NCBI GenBank assembly: GCA_025451715.1
Contig: JANWJY010000040.1
Location: 1-28,123, forward strand
Origin: Fimbriimonadaceae bacterium
GTDB lineage: Bacteria; Armatimonadota; Fimbriimonadia; Fimbriimonadales; Fimbriimonadaceae
Length of the DNA stretch: 28,123 nt
Direction: 5' to 3'
In this document: positions 6,460-15,041 of the stretch, piece after piece
Numbering within the stretch: position 1 is the first letter of the stretch
Layout of the letters: the number at the start of each line of letters is the position of its first letter
Translations under genes and position numbers: made by a program
The notes under the pieces: generated by a model
What the model was told of the DNA's origin: nothing
Database searches by the model: none
The model's input: only the letters and a program-made list of their open reading frames with translations

Positions 6460-7764
6460 TTATAGCTCCCAGCCCAGTCGGTACTTCGGGTGGATGAGGT
6501 CGTTGTACTCCGCGTGGCCGGCGACGCAGACGTTTTTGGCGTCCCACGCGACCTTGTCACCGTCTGCCCACACAGCGAGGTTGCCGAGCACGACCGTCTC
6601 AGTCAACGGCCCACTGTAGTCGGGGATGTTGCCGAGCGGCTTGGGGCCGCCTGCGACGGCGCGCGCGAACTCCTGGAAGTGGCCAGGCGACTCGACGACC
6701 TCGACCCCGGGCATCGCGCCGCCCCCGATCATCTGGGTCGACATGCCGTACTCCGCAGGCGAGTAGAGGGTCGCCTGATCGCAGACGATGAGCGAGCCGT
6801 TGACGTCGAGCTTGACGCCCGGCGCGAGGTCTTCAGGCGGGAGCTTTCCTCCGTCGTACCACTTGAGGTTGACGGGCGCGCGACCGTTGCGCTCGCCGAA
6901 CTCGTAGGTGACGATCGCCCAACTTGGGAAGCTGTCGCGGTTGTGGCCGCTCGTTTCGGCTTGAACGGAAATGGGATCTCGAAGGTCGAGCGCCATGAAC
7001 GGCAAGTTCATGCAGTGGCAGCCGATGTCGCCGAGCGAGCCGCTGCCGAAGTCCCACCACCCCCGCCACGCGAACGGGTGGTAGCCCTTCGCGTATCGCC
7101 GGTGCGGCGCGGGGCCGAGCCATGTGTCCCAATCGATGGTCGGCGGGCACTCATCGCCCGGGAACGGCCGGTCGACGCCCTGCGGCCACCATCCGCCCGC
7201 GCGGTTGGTCCAGCAGTGGACCTCCTTGACCTTTCCGAACGCGCCCTGCTTGACGAGCTTGGCGACCTTCCTGAGGTTGGTGCTCGCCGTGCCCTGGTTG
7301 CCCATGCACGACATGACCTTGTTCTCGGTCGCGATCTGTGCGAGTGCGCGGGCCTCGCCGATGGTGCGCGTGAGCGGCTTTTCTACGTACACGGACTTGC
7401 CGTAGCGCATGGCGAGCGCGGCGGCGGGCGCGTGGTTGTGGTCCGGTGTGCTGATGACGACGGCGTCGAACTCGTTGTGCATCGTTTCGAGCATCACGCG
7501 GTAGTCGCCGAAAGAGGCCGCGTTGGGAAACTCCTTGAGGCGAGCCGTGAGGAACCCGTGGTCGATGTCGCACAGCGCGGTAACGACTCCCGCGTCGCGC
7601 GCGGAGTAGAGGTTGTTGCGGCCACGCCCGTCGACGCCGACGACGGCAAAGCGCGGCTTGCTCTGGTTCCTCGCGCTGATGATCGACGGCAGCCCGATGG
7701 TCAGGCCGACCGTCGCGGCCGTCGCGCCCTTGAGGAAGTCTCGTCGTGTCGTCCGATGCGCCAT
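6460..7764 (-). CDS. Tat-exported Gfo/Idh/MocA family oxidoreductase
   Basis: The 434-residue protein begins with a twin-arginine signal, TTRRDFLKG (5-13), followed by a hydrophobic run ending near ISA (29-31), so it is probably exported folded with its cofactor. The NAD(P)-binding fold follows (FAVVGVDGRGRNN, 39-51), then STPDHNHAPAA and the family motif EKP at 128-130. The C-terminal half matches the GFO_IDH_MocA alpha/beta domain seen in sugar dehydrogenases of Planctomycetota and Armatimonadota. The substrate is unknown, and a sugar or cyclitol is likely by family. The frame is open further upstream, but the extra part overlaps the neighbouring gene. The ATG at 7764 has no Shine-Dalgarno sequence and has TATACT six bases before it. 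Confidence 0.93.
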   Translation of the reverse strand: MAHRTTRRDFLKGATAATVGLTIGLPSIISARNQSKPRFAVVGVDGRGRNNLYSARDAGVVTALCDIDHGFLTARLKEFPNAASFGDYRVMLETMHNEFDAVVISTPDHNHAPAAALAMRYGKSVYVEKPLTRTIGEARALAQIATENKVMSCMGNQGTASTNLRKVAKLVKQGAFGKVKEVHCWTNRAGGWWPQGVDRPFPGDECPPTIDWDTWLGPAPHRRYAKGYHPFAWRGWWDFGSGSLGDIGCHCMNLPFMALDLRDPISVQAETSGHNRDSFPSWAIVTYEFGERNGRAPVNLKWYDGGKLPPEDLAPGVKLDVNGSLIVCDQATLYSPAEYGMSTQMIGGGAMPGVEVVESPGHFQEFARAVAGGPKPLGNIPDYSGPLTETVVLGNLAVWADGDKVAWDAKNVCVAGHAEYNDLIHPKYRLGWEL

Positions 7765-7770
7765 GACGCG

Positions 7771-7776
7771 AGTATA
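7771..7776 (-). promoter_or_regulatory. -10 box TATACT six bases before the oxidoreductase start (leaderless candidate)
   Basis: TATACT on the minus strand is followed by CGCGTC and then ATG, so the first transcribed base would be the A of the start codon. No Shine-Dalgarno sequence or clear -35 box is seen. Confidence 0.45.
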
Positions 7777-7777
7777 G

Positions 7778-7795
7778 CCGGAGGCTACGCTCCGG
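7778..7795 (-). terminator. Small hairpin just after the S51 gene stop
   Basis: ccggag-gctacg-ctccgg forms a six-pair GC-rich stem three bases after the S51 stop codon and just before the -10 box of the next gene. There is no U-tract, so this may be a weak terminator or only an mRNA 3' end structure. Confidence 0.35.
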
Positions 7796-7798
7796 TTC

Positions 7799-9226
7799 TC
7801 ACTCGATCTTCTTCCGTTTGGCCATGTCGTACTTGTCGCCGGCCTTGAGCGCGGTGTAGTCCGTCTCGCCCGTGGGCTTGGTGCGGTAGTCGTAGAAGAA
7901 CACCTGGCCACGGCCGGTGACCTCGGCCGTGGTGCGAGCGACGACGATCGCCGTGCTCTCGTCGATACCGATCCCGAGCAGCTGCGGGTACGCGGTCATG
8001 AGCTGAGTCATGTCCTTGTGCCGCGAGCGCTGGGAGAAGTGCTGGTCGATTGCTGCGCCAGGCAGGAACCCGAGACCGCGCGTGTAGCCCGGAGAGACGA
8101 TCGCGGTGTTGCCGAGCGGGTCGCCGCGCGCGAGGAACTCGGCCTGTATCGACGCACCGGCCGAAGAACCGCCGATCGCGCCGCCGCTTTCGAGCACTTT
8201 TTTCATCAGCTCGTGCGCCTGCGTGTCCATGTAGCTGTCGACGAGGTTCCACTGCCGCCCGCCGCCAAACCAGACGCCCTTCGCGTCCTTGAGCGGCTTG
8301 AGGAAATCCTCGTCCTTATCGGACTTGACGCGGTCTTTCGTGTGGATCCAGGAGACGTTCTTCGCCCCGCTCTGCCTGAGCAAACGGACGAAGCTTGGCT
8401 CGATCGCGATGACCTCGGCCTGCTCGCACGGGACGTACACGATCGGTGCGTCTGGGCCGCCCGCGGCGGCGATGAATCGCTCGATGATCCCGTCCGGAAG
8501 CCCGCCGCCTCCGACGATGAACAGCGTGCCGCTCTTGACGTCGGGAGCCTTCGCAATCTTGGTCGGAAACTCGGGGAGCGTGCGTTCGATCGCTCTTCGG
8601 CGTACCGCTATGAGGTCGGCGCGAGCGCTGCCAGCGACCCGCACTGTTTCGGTCGGCTGGTCCTTGCCTCCGGAGATCGTGAGCGTCGTGCCTCCTTCCC
8701 CGCGCGAAGAGAGGTCGCGACCCTGGGCGACGAGCACAGCTGCCTCGTCGATCGCGTACACGATCGCCGAGGTCGAGGTCTCGCCATCGCTCTGGAAGGC
8801 GACGCCGAGATGGGGCAACAAGGCTTCAAGTTCGGTCTTAGCGAGGAGCTCGCTCGAGAGTGCGACTGTGCCGCCTGAGTCTTTGAGCTTGATGACGGCC
8901 TTGGCGACATCCGGGCTCGGCGCGACTTCTAGCCAGACGGCGGACGCGGTCGCGATGTCTTCGGGCTTGATGCTCGACACGACGTTCGCACTGATCGAGG
9001 TCTTCCACCTCTCCCTTGCGGCCGTCACGTCCTTGGCGACGACGACGATGCGGCCGTCCGTGCTCGCAAAGAGCTGAAAGGTCGCGTGCGCAGCACTGAT
9101 CGCCTTGTCGCCGCCCCAGACGACGAGCTTCCCACGCACGGTCGGCTGTGGCCATTCCGGCCGCTGCTGCGTCTGTGCGAGCGCTGCGGTGAGTACTATG
9201 GCGAGCGCCGCGAATCGTTTGTGCAT
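7799..9226 (-). CDS. Secreted cyanophycinase-like peptidase (S51), with a degenerate N-terminal second copy of the domain
   Basis: The ATG at 9226 has AGAGGAG seven bases upstream and gives 475 residues with a signal peptide (MHKRFAALAIVLTAALA). The C-terminal half (about 233-475) is a peptidase S51 domain of the cyanophycinase type: IVGGGGLPDG, FGGGRQWNLVD, the nucleophile elbow GGSSAGA (Ser355) and DQHFSQRSRH with a candidate catalytic His396. Residues 32-190 look like a decayed copy of the same fold. LVVWGGDKAISAAH, DSGGTVALSSEL and IDEAAVLVAQGRDLSSRG align with the catalytic half, but the nucleophile motif is lost. Cyanophycinases cut beta-Asp-Arg dipeptides from cyanophycin, but the export signal argues for another peptide substrate. 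The next gene starts 34 bases downstream. Confidence 0.9.
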   Translation of the reverse strand: MHKRFAALAIVLTAALAQTQQRPEWPQPTVRGKLVVWGGDKAISAAHATFQLFASTDGRIVVVAKDVTAARERWKTSISANVVSSIKPEDIATASAVWLEVAPSPDVAKAVIKLKDSGGTVALSSELLAKTELEALLPHLGVAFQSDGETSTSAIVYAIDEAAVLVAQGRDLSSRGEGGTTLTISGGKDQPTETVRVAGSARADLIAVRRRAIERTLPEFPTKIAKAPDVKSGTLFIVGGGGLPDGIIERFIAAAGGPDAPIVYVPCEQAEVIAIEPSFVRLLRQSGAKNVSWIHTKDRVKSDKDEDFLKPLKDAKGVWFGGGRQWNLVDSYMDTQAHELMKKVLESGGAIGGSSAGASIQAEFLARGDPLGNTAIVSPGYTRGLGFLPGAAIDQHFSQRSRHKDMTQLMTAYPQLLGIGIDESTAIVVARTTAEVTGRGQVFFYDYRTKPTGETDYTALKAGDKYDMAKRKKIE

Positions 9227-9292
9227 CCGTAACTCCTCTGACGTTGGAAAGTACCTTGTGTGACTCGGAAGTGGTTCCAAGTTACACACCCT

Positions 9293-9307
9293 CTCCCTCA
9301 AAGGGAG
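9293..9307 (-). terminator. Small hairpin after the VOC gene
   Basis: ctccct-caa-agggag is a six-pair stem about 15 bases past the VOC stop codon. No clear U-run follows, so its strength as a terminator is doubtful. Confidence 0.3.
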
Positions 9308-9322
9308 CGCACCAACTGAAAG

Positions 9323-9811
9323 CTACTTCAACACGGGTTCTTTCAGCAGATCGTCGAGGTCGAGAGGGTCGGTCGTCATAGCGAGGTTACCGTTCGCGTC
9401 CTTCGGCCATTCCTCCCTCGGCCTGTCCCAGTAGAGCTCGACTCCGTTCTGGTCGGGGTCGCGGAGGTAGAGCGCCTCGCTGACGCCGTGGTCGCTCGCG
9501 CCGTCGAGCTCGACGTTGTGTGCGATGAGGCGGCGGAGCGCGTCGGCGAGGTCCTGCCTGGTCGGGTATCGGATGGCAGTGTGGAAGAGGCCCGTGGCGT
9601 TCCTCGCCGGGGGTGATCCGCCTTTGCTCATCCACGTGTTGAGGCCGATGTGGTGGTGGTACCCGCCCGCGCCGAGGAACGCGGCCTGGTCGCCGAAGCG
9701 CTGGGTGAGCTCGAAGCCGAGCACGTCGCGGTAGAAAGCGATGGCACGCTCGAGGTCGGCGACCTTGAGGTGGACATGGCCGATGTCTGTTCCGCTGGCG
9801 ACGGGGGTCAT
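9323..9811 (-). CDS. VOC superfamily (glyoxalase / extradiol dioxygenase-like) protein
   Basis: This is a 162-residue metal-dependent VOC protein with two beta-alpha-beta-beta-beta modules. The first opens with GHVHLKVADLERAIAFYRDV and contains YHHHIGLNTW. The second ends in RDPDQNGVELYWDRPREEW. The HHHIGLNTW and DPDxNGxELY signatures resemble the CatE/CatA-type catechol 2,3-dioxygenase-like proteins of firmicutes, but the substrate cannot be told from sequence. H28 or H30, the histidines near 69-71 and the E in NGVELYWD are likely metal ligands by family. The ATG at 9811 was chosen because the fold begins about ten residues later. An upstream start at 9859 would add 16 residues without similarity. 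It is divergent from hutH. Confidence 0.85.
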   Translation of the reverse strand: MTPVASGTDIGHVHLKVADLERAIAFYRDVLGFELTQRFGDQAAFLGAGGYHHHIGLNTWMSKGGSPPARNATGLFHTAIRYPTRQDLADALRRLIAHNVELDGASDHGVSEALYLRDPDQNGVELYWDRPREEWPKDANGNLAMTTDPLDLDDLLKEPVLK

Positions 9812-9924
9812 GGAGTTGAAAGCCTTTGACGGCAAGGCCGGGTTCCTGTGGTCCTGCAAGGTGGGCGCAATGGAAAGCTCGGTCGAGCCTGCGCTCTCCC
9901 AAAGTGGCTGGTAACCTCCATGCG

Positions 9925-11421
9925 ATGGAGCTTGTCGGCGGTGGGCTTTCTCTTGCGGACATCGAGCAGGTCGCGTACGACGGCGAAGGGCTGAGCTTGG
10001 GCCCTGCGGCTGTCGAAAGGATGGCTCGATCGCGGGCGATCGTCGAGGGGATTGTCGCAGAAGGTCGAACCGTCTACGGGGTGAACACCGGTTTTGGGGG
10101 ATTGAGCGACGTGCACATCCCGCCCGACCAGTTGCGGGAACTGCAGGTCAACCTCGTGCGGAGCCATTGCTGCGGGCTTGGTGTGCCCTTGTCAGTGCCA
10201 GAGGTTCGTGCGATGACGCTGTTGCGGGCCAACGTGTTGGCTCTCGGTTATTCCGGTGCGCGTCCCGTTGTTTGCGAGCACTTGTTGGCGATGTTGAACA
10301 AGGGAGTTCACGCCGTGGTGCCGGAGCAGGGTTCGGTGGGGGCTTCTGGGGACCTTGCGCCGCTCGCGCACCTAGCGCTGTGCGCGATGGGTGAGGGCGA
10401 GGCGTTTTACGACGGCGTGCGGATGTCCGCAGCCGACGCGCTCGCGTGGGCCGGGCTCGAGCCGCTCTCGTTGGAGGCGAAGGAGGGCTTGTCGCTTTTG
10501 AACGGGACGCAGGCGATGTGCGCGGTCGGGGGGCTGGCACTGGCGCGGGCCGGGCGTTTGTGCCAACTCGCGGACGTTGCGGGGGTGATGACGCTCGAAG
10601 CGCTTCTCGGGACGCCGGTCGCGTTTGACGAACGCATCCACGCCGCGCGTGGCCACGGCAGTCAAGAGCTCATTGCAATGCACTTGCGCGAATTGATGGA
10701 AGGCAGCGAGATTCGCGAGTCGCACGTCGTTGGCGATTCGCGTGTACAGGACGCTTACTCTTTGCGGTGCATTCCTCAAGTGCACGGTCCAGTTTGGTCG
10801 GCACTTCGTTCTGGAGTCGATGTCGTCGAGAAAGAGACCGGCGCGGCGACGGACAACCCGCTGGTTTTCGAGAACGGCGACGTTCTTAGCGGCGGTAATT
10901 TCCACGGCGCGTACCTCGCGCACGCGTTCGACTTCGCGGCGATCGCCCTGACCGACCTCGTTTCGATTTCTGAGAGGCGGCTCGACCGATTGATCACGCC
11001 GGAGATGAGTGAAGGGCTGCCGTCGTTCTTGACCGCGAACCCCGGGACTGGCAGCGGGTTCATGATCGCGCACGTGGCAATGGTCTCGCTGCTGAACGAG
11101 TGCAAAGTGCTGTCGCACCCGGCGTCGATCGACAACCTGCCGACGAGCGGCGGTAAGGAGGACCATGTCTCGATGGGGATGACGTCTGCTTTGAAGCTTC
11201 GGAAGATCGTCGACAACGCGGAGCGCGCGATCGCGTGCGAGCTGATGGCTGCGGCGGAGGGGCTTGAGTACCGCAAGCCGCTGAGACCTGGGCCAAAGCT
11301 TCTGGCTTGGTATGAAAAAGTGCGGTCGGTGGTTCCTCGGCTCTCGACCGATCGCCCGCTGAGTGAGGACATCGAACGGCTGGCGACGGAGATCCGGGAG
11401 CGGCGGTTTTCTATACAATAG
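9925..11421 (+). CDS. hutH: HutH, histidine ammonia-lyase
   Basis: HutH removes ammonia from histidine to give urocanate. The 498-residue length is normal. GSVGASGDLAPLAHLAL contains Ala140-Ser141-Gly142, which cyclise to the MIO electrophile. YGVNTGFG (51-58) holds the active-site tyrosine, and NGTQAM, DNPLVF and the late GKEDHVSMG are family landmarks. The frame is open upstream to 9826, but those residues are unlike the family, so the ATG at 9925 is preferred. It has no Shine-Dalgarno sequence. TAACCT lies seven bases before it, so the transcript may be leaderless. hutU follows after six bases. Confidence 0.96.
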   Translation: MELVGGGLSLADIEQVAYDGEGLSLGPAAVERMARSRAIVEGIVAEGRTVYGVNTGFGGLSDVHIPPDQLRELQVNLVRSHCCGLGVPLSVPEVRAMTLLRANVLALGYSGARPVVCEHLLAMLNKGVHAVVPEQGSVGASGDLAPLAHLALCAMGEGEAFYDGVRMSAADALAWAGLEPLSLEAKEGLSLLNGTQAMCAVGGLALARAGRLCQLADVAGVMTLEALLGTPVAFDERIHAARGHGSQELIAMHLRELMEGSEIRESHVVGDSRVQDAYSLRCIPQVHGPVWSALRSGVDVVEKETGAATDNPLVFENGDVLSGGNFHGAYLAHAFDFAAIALTDLVSISERRLDRLITPEMSEGLPSFLTANPGTGSGFMIAHVAMVSLLNECKVLSHPASIDNLPTSGGKEDHVSMGMTSALKLRKIVDNAERAIACELMAAAEGLEYRKPLRPGPKLLAWYEKVRSVVPRLSTDRPLSEDIERLATEIRERRFSIQ

Positions 11422-11427
11422 GTAAAG

Positions 11428-13077
11428 ATGGCGACGAAGACGACGATACGCGCGCCGCGGGGGACGGAGATCAGTTGCAAGGGCTGGCAGCAAGAGGCCG
11501 CCCTACGGATGCTGATGAACAACCTCGACCCGGAGGTCGCAGAGAACCCCGACGAACTGATCGTTTACGGCGGTACTGGGCGCGCAGCACGCTCGTGGGA
11601 GGCGTATCACGCGATCGTCAGATCATTACGCGCGCTTGAGAACGACGAGACGCTAATCGTGCAGTCAGGAAAGCCGGTCGGCGTGTTCAAGACGCACGCG
11701 CACGCGCCTCGCGTGCTGATCGCGAACTCGAACCTTGTCGGTCGGTGGTCGACGTGGGAGCACTTCAACGAGCTTGAACGAAAGGGCTTGATGATGTACG
11801 GCCAGATGACCGCGGGGTCGTGGATCTATATCGGCAGCCAGGGGATCGTGCAGGGGACGTTCGAGACTTTCTTGGCGTGCGCGCGGAAGCACTTTGGTGG
11901 TTCGCTTGCTGGAAAGCTGGTCGTGAGCGGCGGAATGGGCGGGATGGGCGGCGCACAGCCGCTGGCGGCGACGATGGCGGGCGCGTCGTTCATCGGTATC
12001 GACGTGGACCGGTCCCGGATCGAAAAGCGCATCGGATCCGGTTATTGCGACACGATAGCGACTTCTTTGGACGAGGCGTTGGGTCTCATTGCAAAGTCTT
12101 CGTCGCCGCTGAGCGTGGGGCTCGTCGGCAACTGCGCGGACGTGCTTCCGGAAATGGTTCGACGTGGCATCGTGCCAGATGTGCTGACCGACCAGACGAG
12201 CGCGCACGACCCGCTGAACGGGTATGTGCCAAATGGAATGTCCTTGCACGAGGCAATCGAACTGCGCAGGTCTGAGCCAGAAACCTATACACAACGGTCG
12301 ATCGCTGCGATGGGAGAGCACGTGTCTGCAATGTTGGCTCTGGGCAAGTTGGGGTCGGTCGTGTTCGACTACGGGAACAACATTCGGGCGTTCGCGGAGC
12401 AAGCGGGGGTTTCAAACGCGTTCGAGATTCCGGGGTTCGTGCCGGAGTACATCCGCCCGATGTTCTGCGAGGGGCGAGGGCCGTTCCGGTGGGCGGCGCT
12501 GTCCGGCGATCCTGCCGACATCGCGGTGACGGACGAGCTTGCGCTGTCGCTGTTCCCACACGACGAGGTTTTGGCGCGGTGGATGAAGCTCGCACGAGAA
12601 AAAATCAAGTTTCAAGGGCTGCCCGCGCGGATCTGCTGGCTCGGTTACGGCGAGCGCGCAGAGTTCGGCGTCGCACTGAACGACTATGTGCGCGACGGAA
12701 AACTGAAAGCGCCGATCGTTATCGGCCGCGACCACTTAGACTGTGGATCAGTCGCGTCGCCGAACCGCGAGACGGAGGCGATGAAGGACGGGACCGATGC
12801 AGTCGCCGACTGGCCGTTGCTGAACGCGTTGTTGAACACGGCCGCGGGCGCATCGTGGGTGTCGTTGCACAACGGGGGCGGCGTGGGGATCGGGTATTCG
12901 CAGCACGCTGGGATGGTGGTGGTCGCGGACGGAACGCCGGAGATGGGCCTGCGGCTCGAGCGCGTGTTGACGACCGACCCTGGGATGGGGATCGTGCGCC
13001 ACGTCGACGCGGGGTATGAGGAGGCGCAGGCTTTCGCGCGCGAACACGACCTTCGAATTCCGATGGAAGAAGGGTAA
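11428..13077 (+). CDS. hutU: HutU, urocanate hydratase
   Basis: HutU converts urocanate to imidazolonepropionate using a tightly bound NAD+ as electrophile. The 549-residue protein shows the family blocks ELIVYGGTGRAARSWEAY, QSGKPVGVFKTHAHAPRVL, VSGGMGGMGGAQPLAATMAG (the NAD-binding glycine-rich loop), GNCADVLPEMVRRGIVPDVL, TDQTSAHDPLNGYVP and NGGGVGIGYSQHAGMV. The start is six bases after the hutH stop, with AGGTAAAG directly before the ATG, and the two genes are surely co-transcribed. The length and all core motifs are intact. Confidence 0.97.
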   Translation: MATKTTIRAPRGTEISCKGWQQEAALRMLMNNLDPEVAENPDELIVYGGTGRAARSWEAYHAIVRSLRALENDETLIVQSGKPVGVFKTHAHAPRVLIANSNLVGRWSTWEHFNELERKGLMMYGQMTAGSWIYIGSQGIVQGTFETFLACARKHFGGSLAGKLVVSGGMGGMGGAQPLAATMAGASFIGIDVDRSRIEKRIGSGYCDTIATSLDEALGLIAKSSSPLSVGLVGNCADVLPEMVRRGIVPDVLTDQTSAHDPLNGYVPNGMSLHEAIELRRSEPETYTQRSIAAMGEHVSAMLALGKLGSVVFDYGNNIRAFAEQAGVSNAFEIPGFVPEYIRPMFCEGRGPFRWAALSGDPADIAVTDELALSLFPHDEVLARWMKLAREKIKFQGLPARICWLGYGERAEFGVALNDYVRDGKLKAPIVIGRDHLDCGSVASPNRETEAMKDGTDAVADWPLLNALLNTAAGASWVSLHNGGGVGIGYSQHAGMVVVADGTPEMGLRLERVLTTDPGMGIVRHVDAGYEEAQAFAREHDLRIPMEEG

Positions 13078-13080
13078 AAT
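13075..13080 (+). promoter_or_regulatory. -10-like TAAAAT overlapping the hutU stop codon
   Basis: TAAAAT begins with the TAA stop of hutU and ends six bases before the GTG start of the next small gene. It matches five of six consensus positions. It may start a leaderless transcript of that gene inside the hut unit. Confidence 0.35.
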
Positions 13081-13086
13081 GGGAGT

Positions 13087-13287
13087 GTGGAGAAGGTCGT
13101 CCGCGTGTTCAACAGTCATGAAGAGTCCGAGCGCGCAGACCGCGAGTTCTATCGCTCGCTGACCCCGAAGGAGCGCGTTGAGATCGCTCTACAGTTGATT
13201 GACGACACCTATGGAACTGAACACCGATTGGAACCGGTTGTTAAGATCATCAAACTCGAACGTTTTCGAGGAACCTCGAAAGAGTAG
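13087..13287 (+). CDS. Small conserved acidic protein of 66 residues, function unknown
   Basis: The GTG at 13087 opens a 66-residue frame beginning VEKVVRVFNSHEESERAD. The core, ERADREFYRSLTPKERVEI followed by LERFRG near the end, resembles a widespread family of short proteins (as I recall it, VFHSFEEAERADxEYYRSLTPxER) that often sit beside a predicted nucleotidyltransferase, in a layout like a toxin-antitoxin pair. No such partner is in this window. The gene follows hutU after nine bases but shows no link to histidine breakdown. It lacks a well-placed Shine-Dalgarno sequence. The last codons carry a hairpin (13264-13281) between two converging genes. Confidence 0.7.
   Translation: MEKVVRVFNSHEESERADREFYRSLTPKERVEIALQLIDDTYGTEHRLEPVVKIIKLERFRGTSKE
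13264..13281. terminator. Perfect short hairpin between converging genes
   Basis: tttcgagg-aa-cctcgaaa is an eight-pair inverted repeat inside the 3' end of the 66-residue gene and 15 bases beyond the ftcD stop on the other strand. Neither side has a U-tract, so termination is uncertain. Confidence 0.3.
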
Positions 13288-13295
13288 CTATCGCT

Positions 13296-14981
13296 TTACA
13301 TCTTCGAAGTGACGATTGCGAGCGTGTCGTTTTCGAGCTTCTCCGCGTCGGCAGCCATCTTTTCCGCCCGTTCAAGTGCCTTTGCGACAAATCCCTTGTC
13401 CTTTAGGCTCGCGCAATTGGTCTGCACGTTTAGCATGGCCCCGCGGACCGCGGCGCGCGCGCAGAGCGCGCCGACGCCCGCATCGGAGGCGGAGTTCGGG
13501 TTTCCGTTCTCAGCCATCGACTTAGTAATCTCCATAGCGCGCAGGGACGCTTCCATCGTCTTGAGCGGGACCTCGATCGCTGCCCTTGTCGCGGCCTCGA
13601 TCGCGTCTGTACGTGCGGCTTTCTCCTCATCGGAGCCCTGCGGGAGTCCGAACGCCGACATGATCGCGTCGAACGCGATGGTGTCCTCATCGACCAGGCG
13701 AGAGAGCTCGGTGTGCAGAGCAGTCCCCTTCTCCGCCCAGGCCGAGAATTCCTCCCATCGGTCGTCCCACCCGCGCTTGTGCGCGCTGAGGTTTGCAACC
13801 ATCGTGCCGAGCGCTGCGCCGAGCGACCCGACGAGCGCGGCGACGGACCCGCCACCCGGCGCGGGCGATTCGGACGCGACCTTCTCGACGAAGGCTTGCG
13901 TAGTGAGCGACATCAACGCGCTGCTGGTACCCGGTTCCTTCATTGCCCACTCGATGATACGCTCGTGAGGGTCGAACGGGGCAAGCTCGTCCAGGCCCAT
14001 CGACTTGACGGCGATCCGCACGAGCTCGGAGTCGGGCAGTCCTGTGGAACGTTTCTGCAGCCGCAGGTAGTGCCGGCCGGCGTCGGTCAGTGCTGAGAGC
14101 GGCACAAGACCGATGACCTCGGAGCCAGTCACCCGGATCCCGCGCGCGGCAGCCTTCGCCACGCACTCGTCGAACGCGACATGGATAGGCGTCTCATTCA
14201 GGCTCGTGAGGTTCATTGAGACCTGCGCGAACCCGTACTCCTCGATGAACCAGCCGATCGCGCGCACACCCTTCAGTGCGCCCGGCTCATGCACGGGATC
14301 GCCCTTCTCGTCGCGGACGACCTCGCCTGTGATCGGGTCGCCTGTGCGCTTTACCCTTCCCCGCTCGCGCACGTCGAACGCGACGGAGTTTGCGCGTCGA
14401 ACGCTAGTCGTGTTAAGGTTCGCGTTGTAGGCGATGAGAAAGTCGCGCGCGCCGACTGCCGTCGCGCCGGACTTCGAATTGAACTTCGCCGGTCCGAAGT
14501 CGGGCTTCCATTCTTTCTGCGTGAGCCGTTCGGCTAGCCCTTCGTACTCGCCCGCGCGGCCATCGGCGAGGCTCTTTCGGGCATCGGAAGATGCCGCTTC
14601 GCCGTAGAGGTACACGGTGAGGCCGACTTCGTCGGCCAATCGCCGTGCGAGTTCCCGTGCGTGTGCGACCGTCTCCTCCATCGTGATGCCCGAGATGGGG
14701 ACGAGCGGGCAAACGTCGAGCGCGCCGAAACGCGGGTGCTCACCGGTGTGCCGGGACATGTCGATCAAGCCGCTTGCGACCTTGGCGGCCCTGACCGCGG
14801 CCCCGCAGACCGGGCCGGGCGCCCCGGCGAACGTGTAGACGGTGCGGTTAGTCGACTTTCCGGGATCGACGTTGAGCAGCTTGACCCCTTCGACCGACGA
14901 TACGGCGTCGGCGATCGCCTGGATGACTGCGGGGTCGCGCCCCTCCGAGAAGTTGGGGACGCACTCGATGACTTGGCTCAC
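13296..14981 (-). CDS. ftcD: FtcD, bifunctional glutamate formimidoyltransferase / formimino-THF cyclodeaminase
   Basis: The 561-residue protein has both activities of vertebrate-type FTCD. Residues 1 to about 330 are the formiminotransferase, beginning with ECVPNFSEGRD and containing DMSRHTGEHPRFGALDVCP, which holds the catalytic histidine. Residues from about 365 are the cyclodeaminase, with SPAPGGGSVAALVGSLGAAL and a helical tail. It moves the formimino group of formiminoglutamate, the product of HutI hydrolysis, to tetrahydrofolate and releases ammonia. It therefore completes histidine breakdown to glutamate without HutG or HutF. It lies on the strand opposite hutH, hutU and hutI. The GTG start at 14981 has no useful Shine-Dalgarno sequence and has TAGTCT six bases before it. 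Confidence 0.95.
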   Translation of the reverse strand: MSQVIECVPNFSEGRDPAVIQAIADAVSSVEGVKLLNVDPGKSTNRTVYTFAGAPGPVCGAAVRAAKVASGLIDMSRHTGEHPRFGALDVCPLVPISGITMEETVAHARELARRLADEVGLTVYLYGEAASSDARKSLADGRAGEYEGLAERLTQKEWKPDFGPAKFNSKSGATAVGARDFLIAYNANLNTTSVRRANSVAFDVRERGRVKRTGDPITGEVVRDEKGDPVHEPGALKGVRAIGWFIEEYGFAQVSMNLTSLNETPIHVAFDECVAKAAARGIRVTGSEVIGLVPLSALTDAGRHYLRLQKRSTGLPDSELVRIAVKSMGLDELAPFDPHERIIEWAMKEPGTSSALMSLTTQAFVEKVASESPAPGGGSVAALVGSLGAALGTMVANLSAHKRGWDDRWEEFSAWAEKGTALHTELSRLVDEDTIAFDAIMSAFGLPQGSDEEKAARTDAIEAATRAAIEVPLKTMEASLRAMEITKSMAENGNPNSASDAGVGALCARAAVRGAMLNVQTNCASLKDKGFVAKALERAEKMAADAEKLENDTLAIVTSKM

Positions 14982-14987
14982 GGGCCA

Positions 14988-14993
14988 AGACTA
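14988..14993 (-). promoter_or_regulatory. -10-like TAGTCT six bases before the ftcD start
   Basis: TAGTCT fits the TAnnnT core of a -10 box and is followed by TGGCCC and the GTG start. No -35 box is apparent. It is listed because the same spacing recurs at other starts in the window. Confidence 0.3.
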
Positions 14994-15041
14994 CTCCAGG
15001 GTGGTCGCCTCGCGTGAGCCCCGCTGGCCCATACTGAGGGG

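Noticed and set aside
6303..6497. A 64-codon frame after the strong promoter at 6257
   Set aside because: It runs through the palindromic repeat and into the 3' end of the oxidoreductase gene, with no ribosome binding site or protein-like composition.
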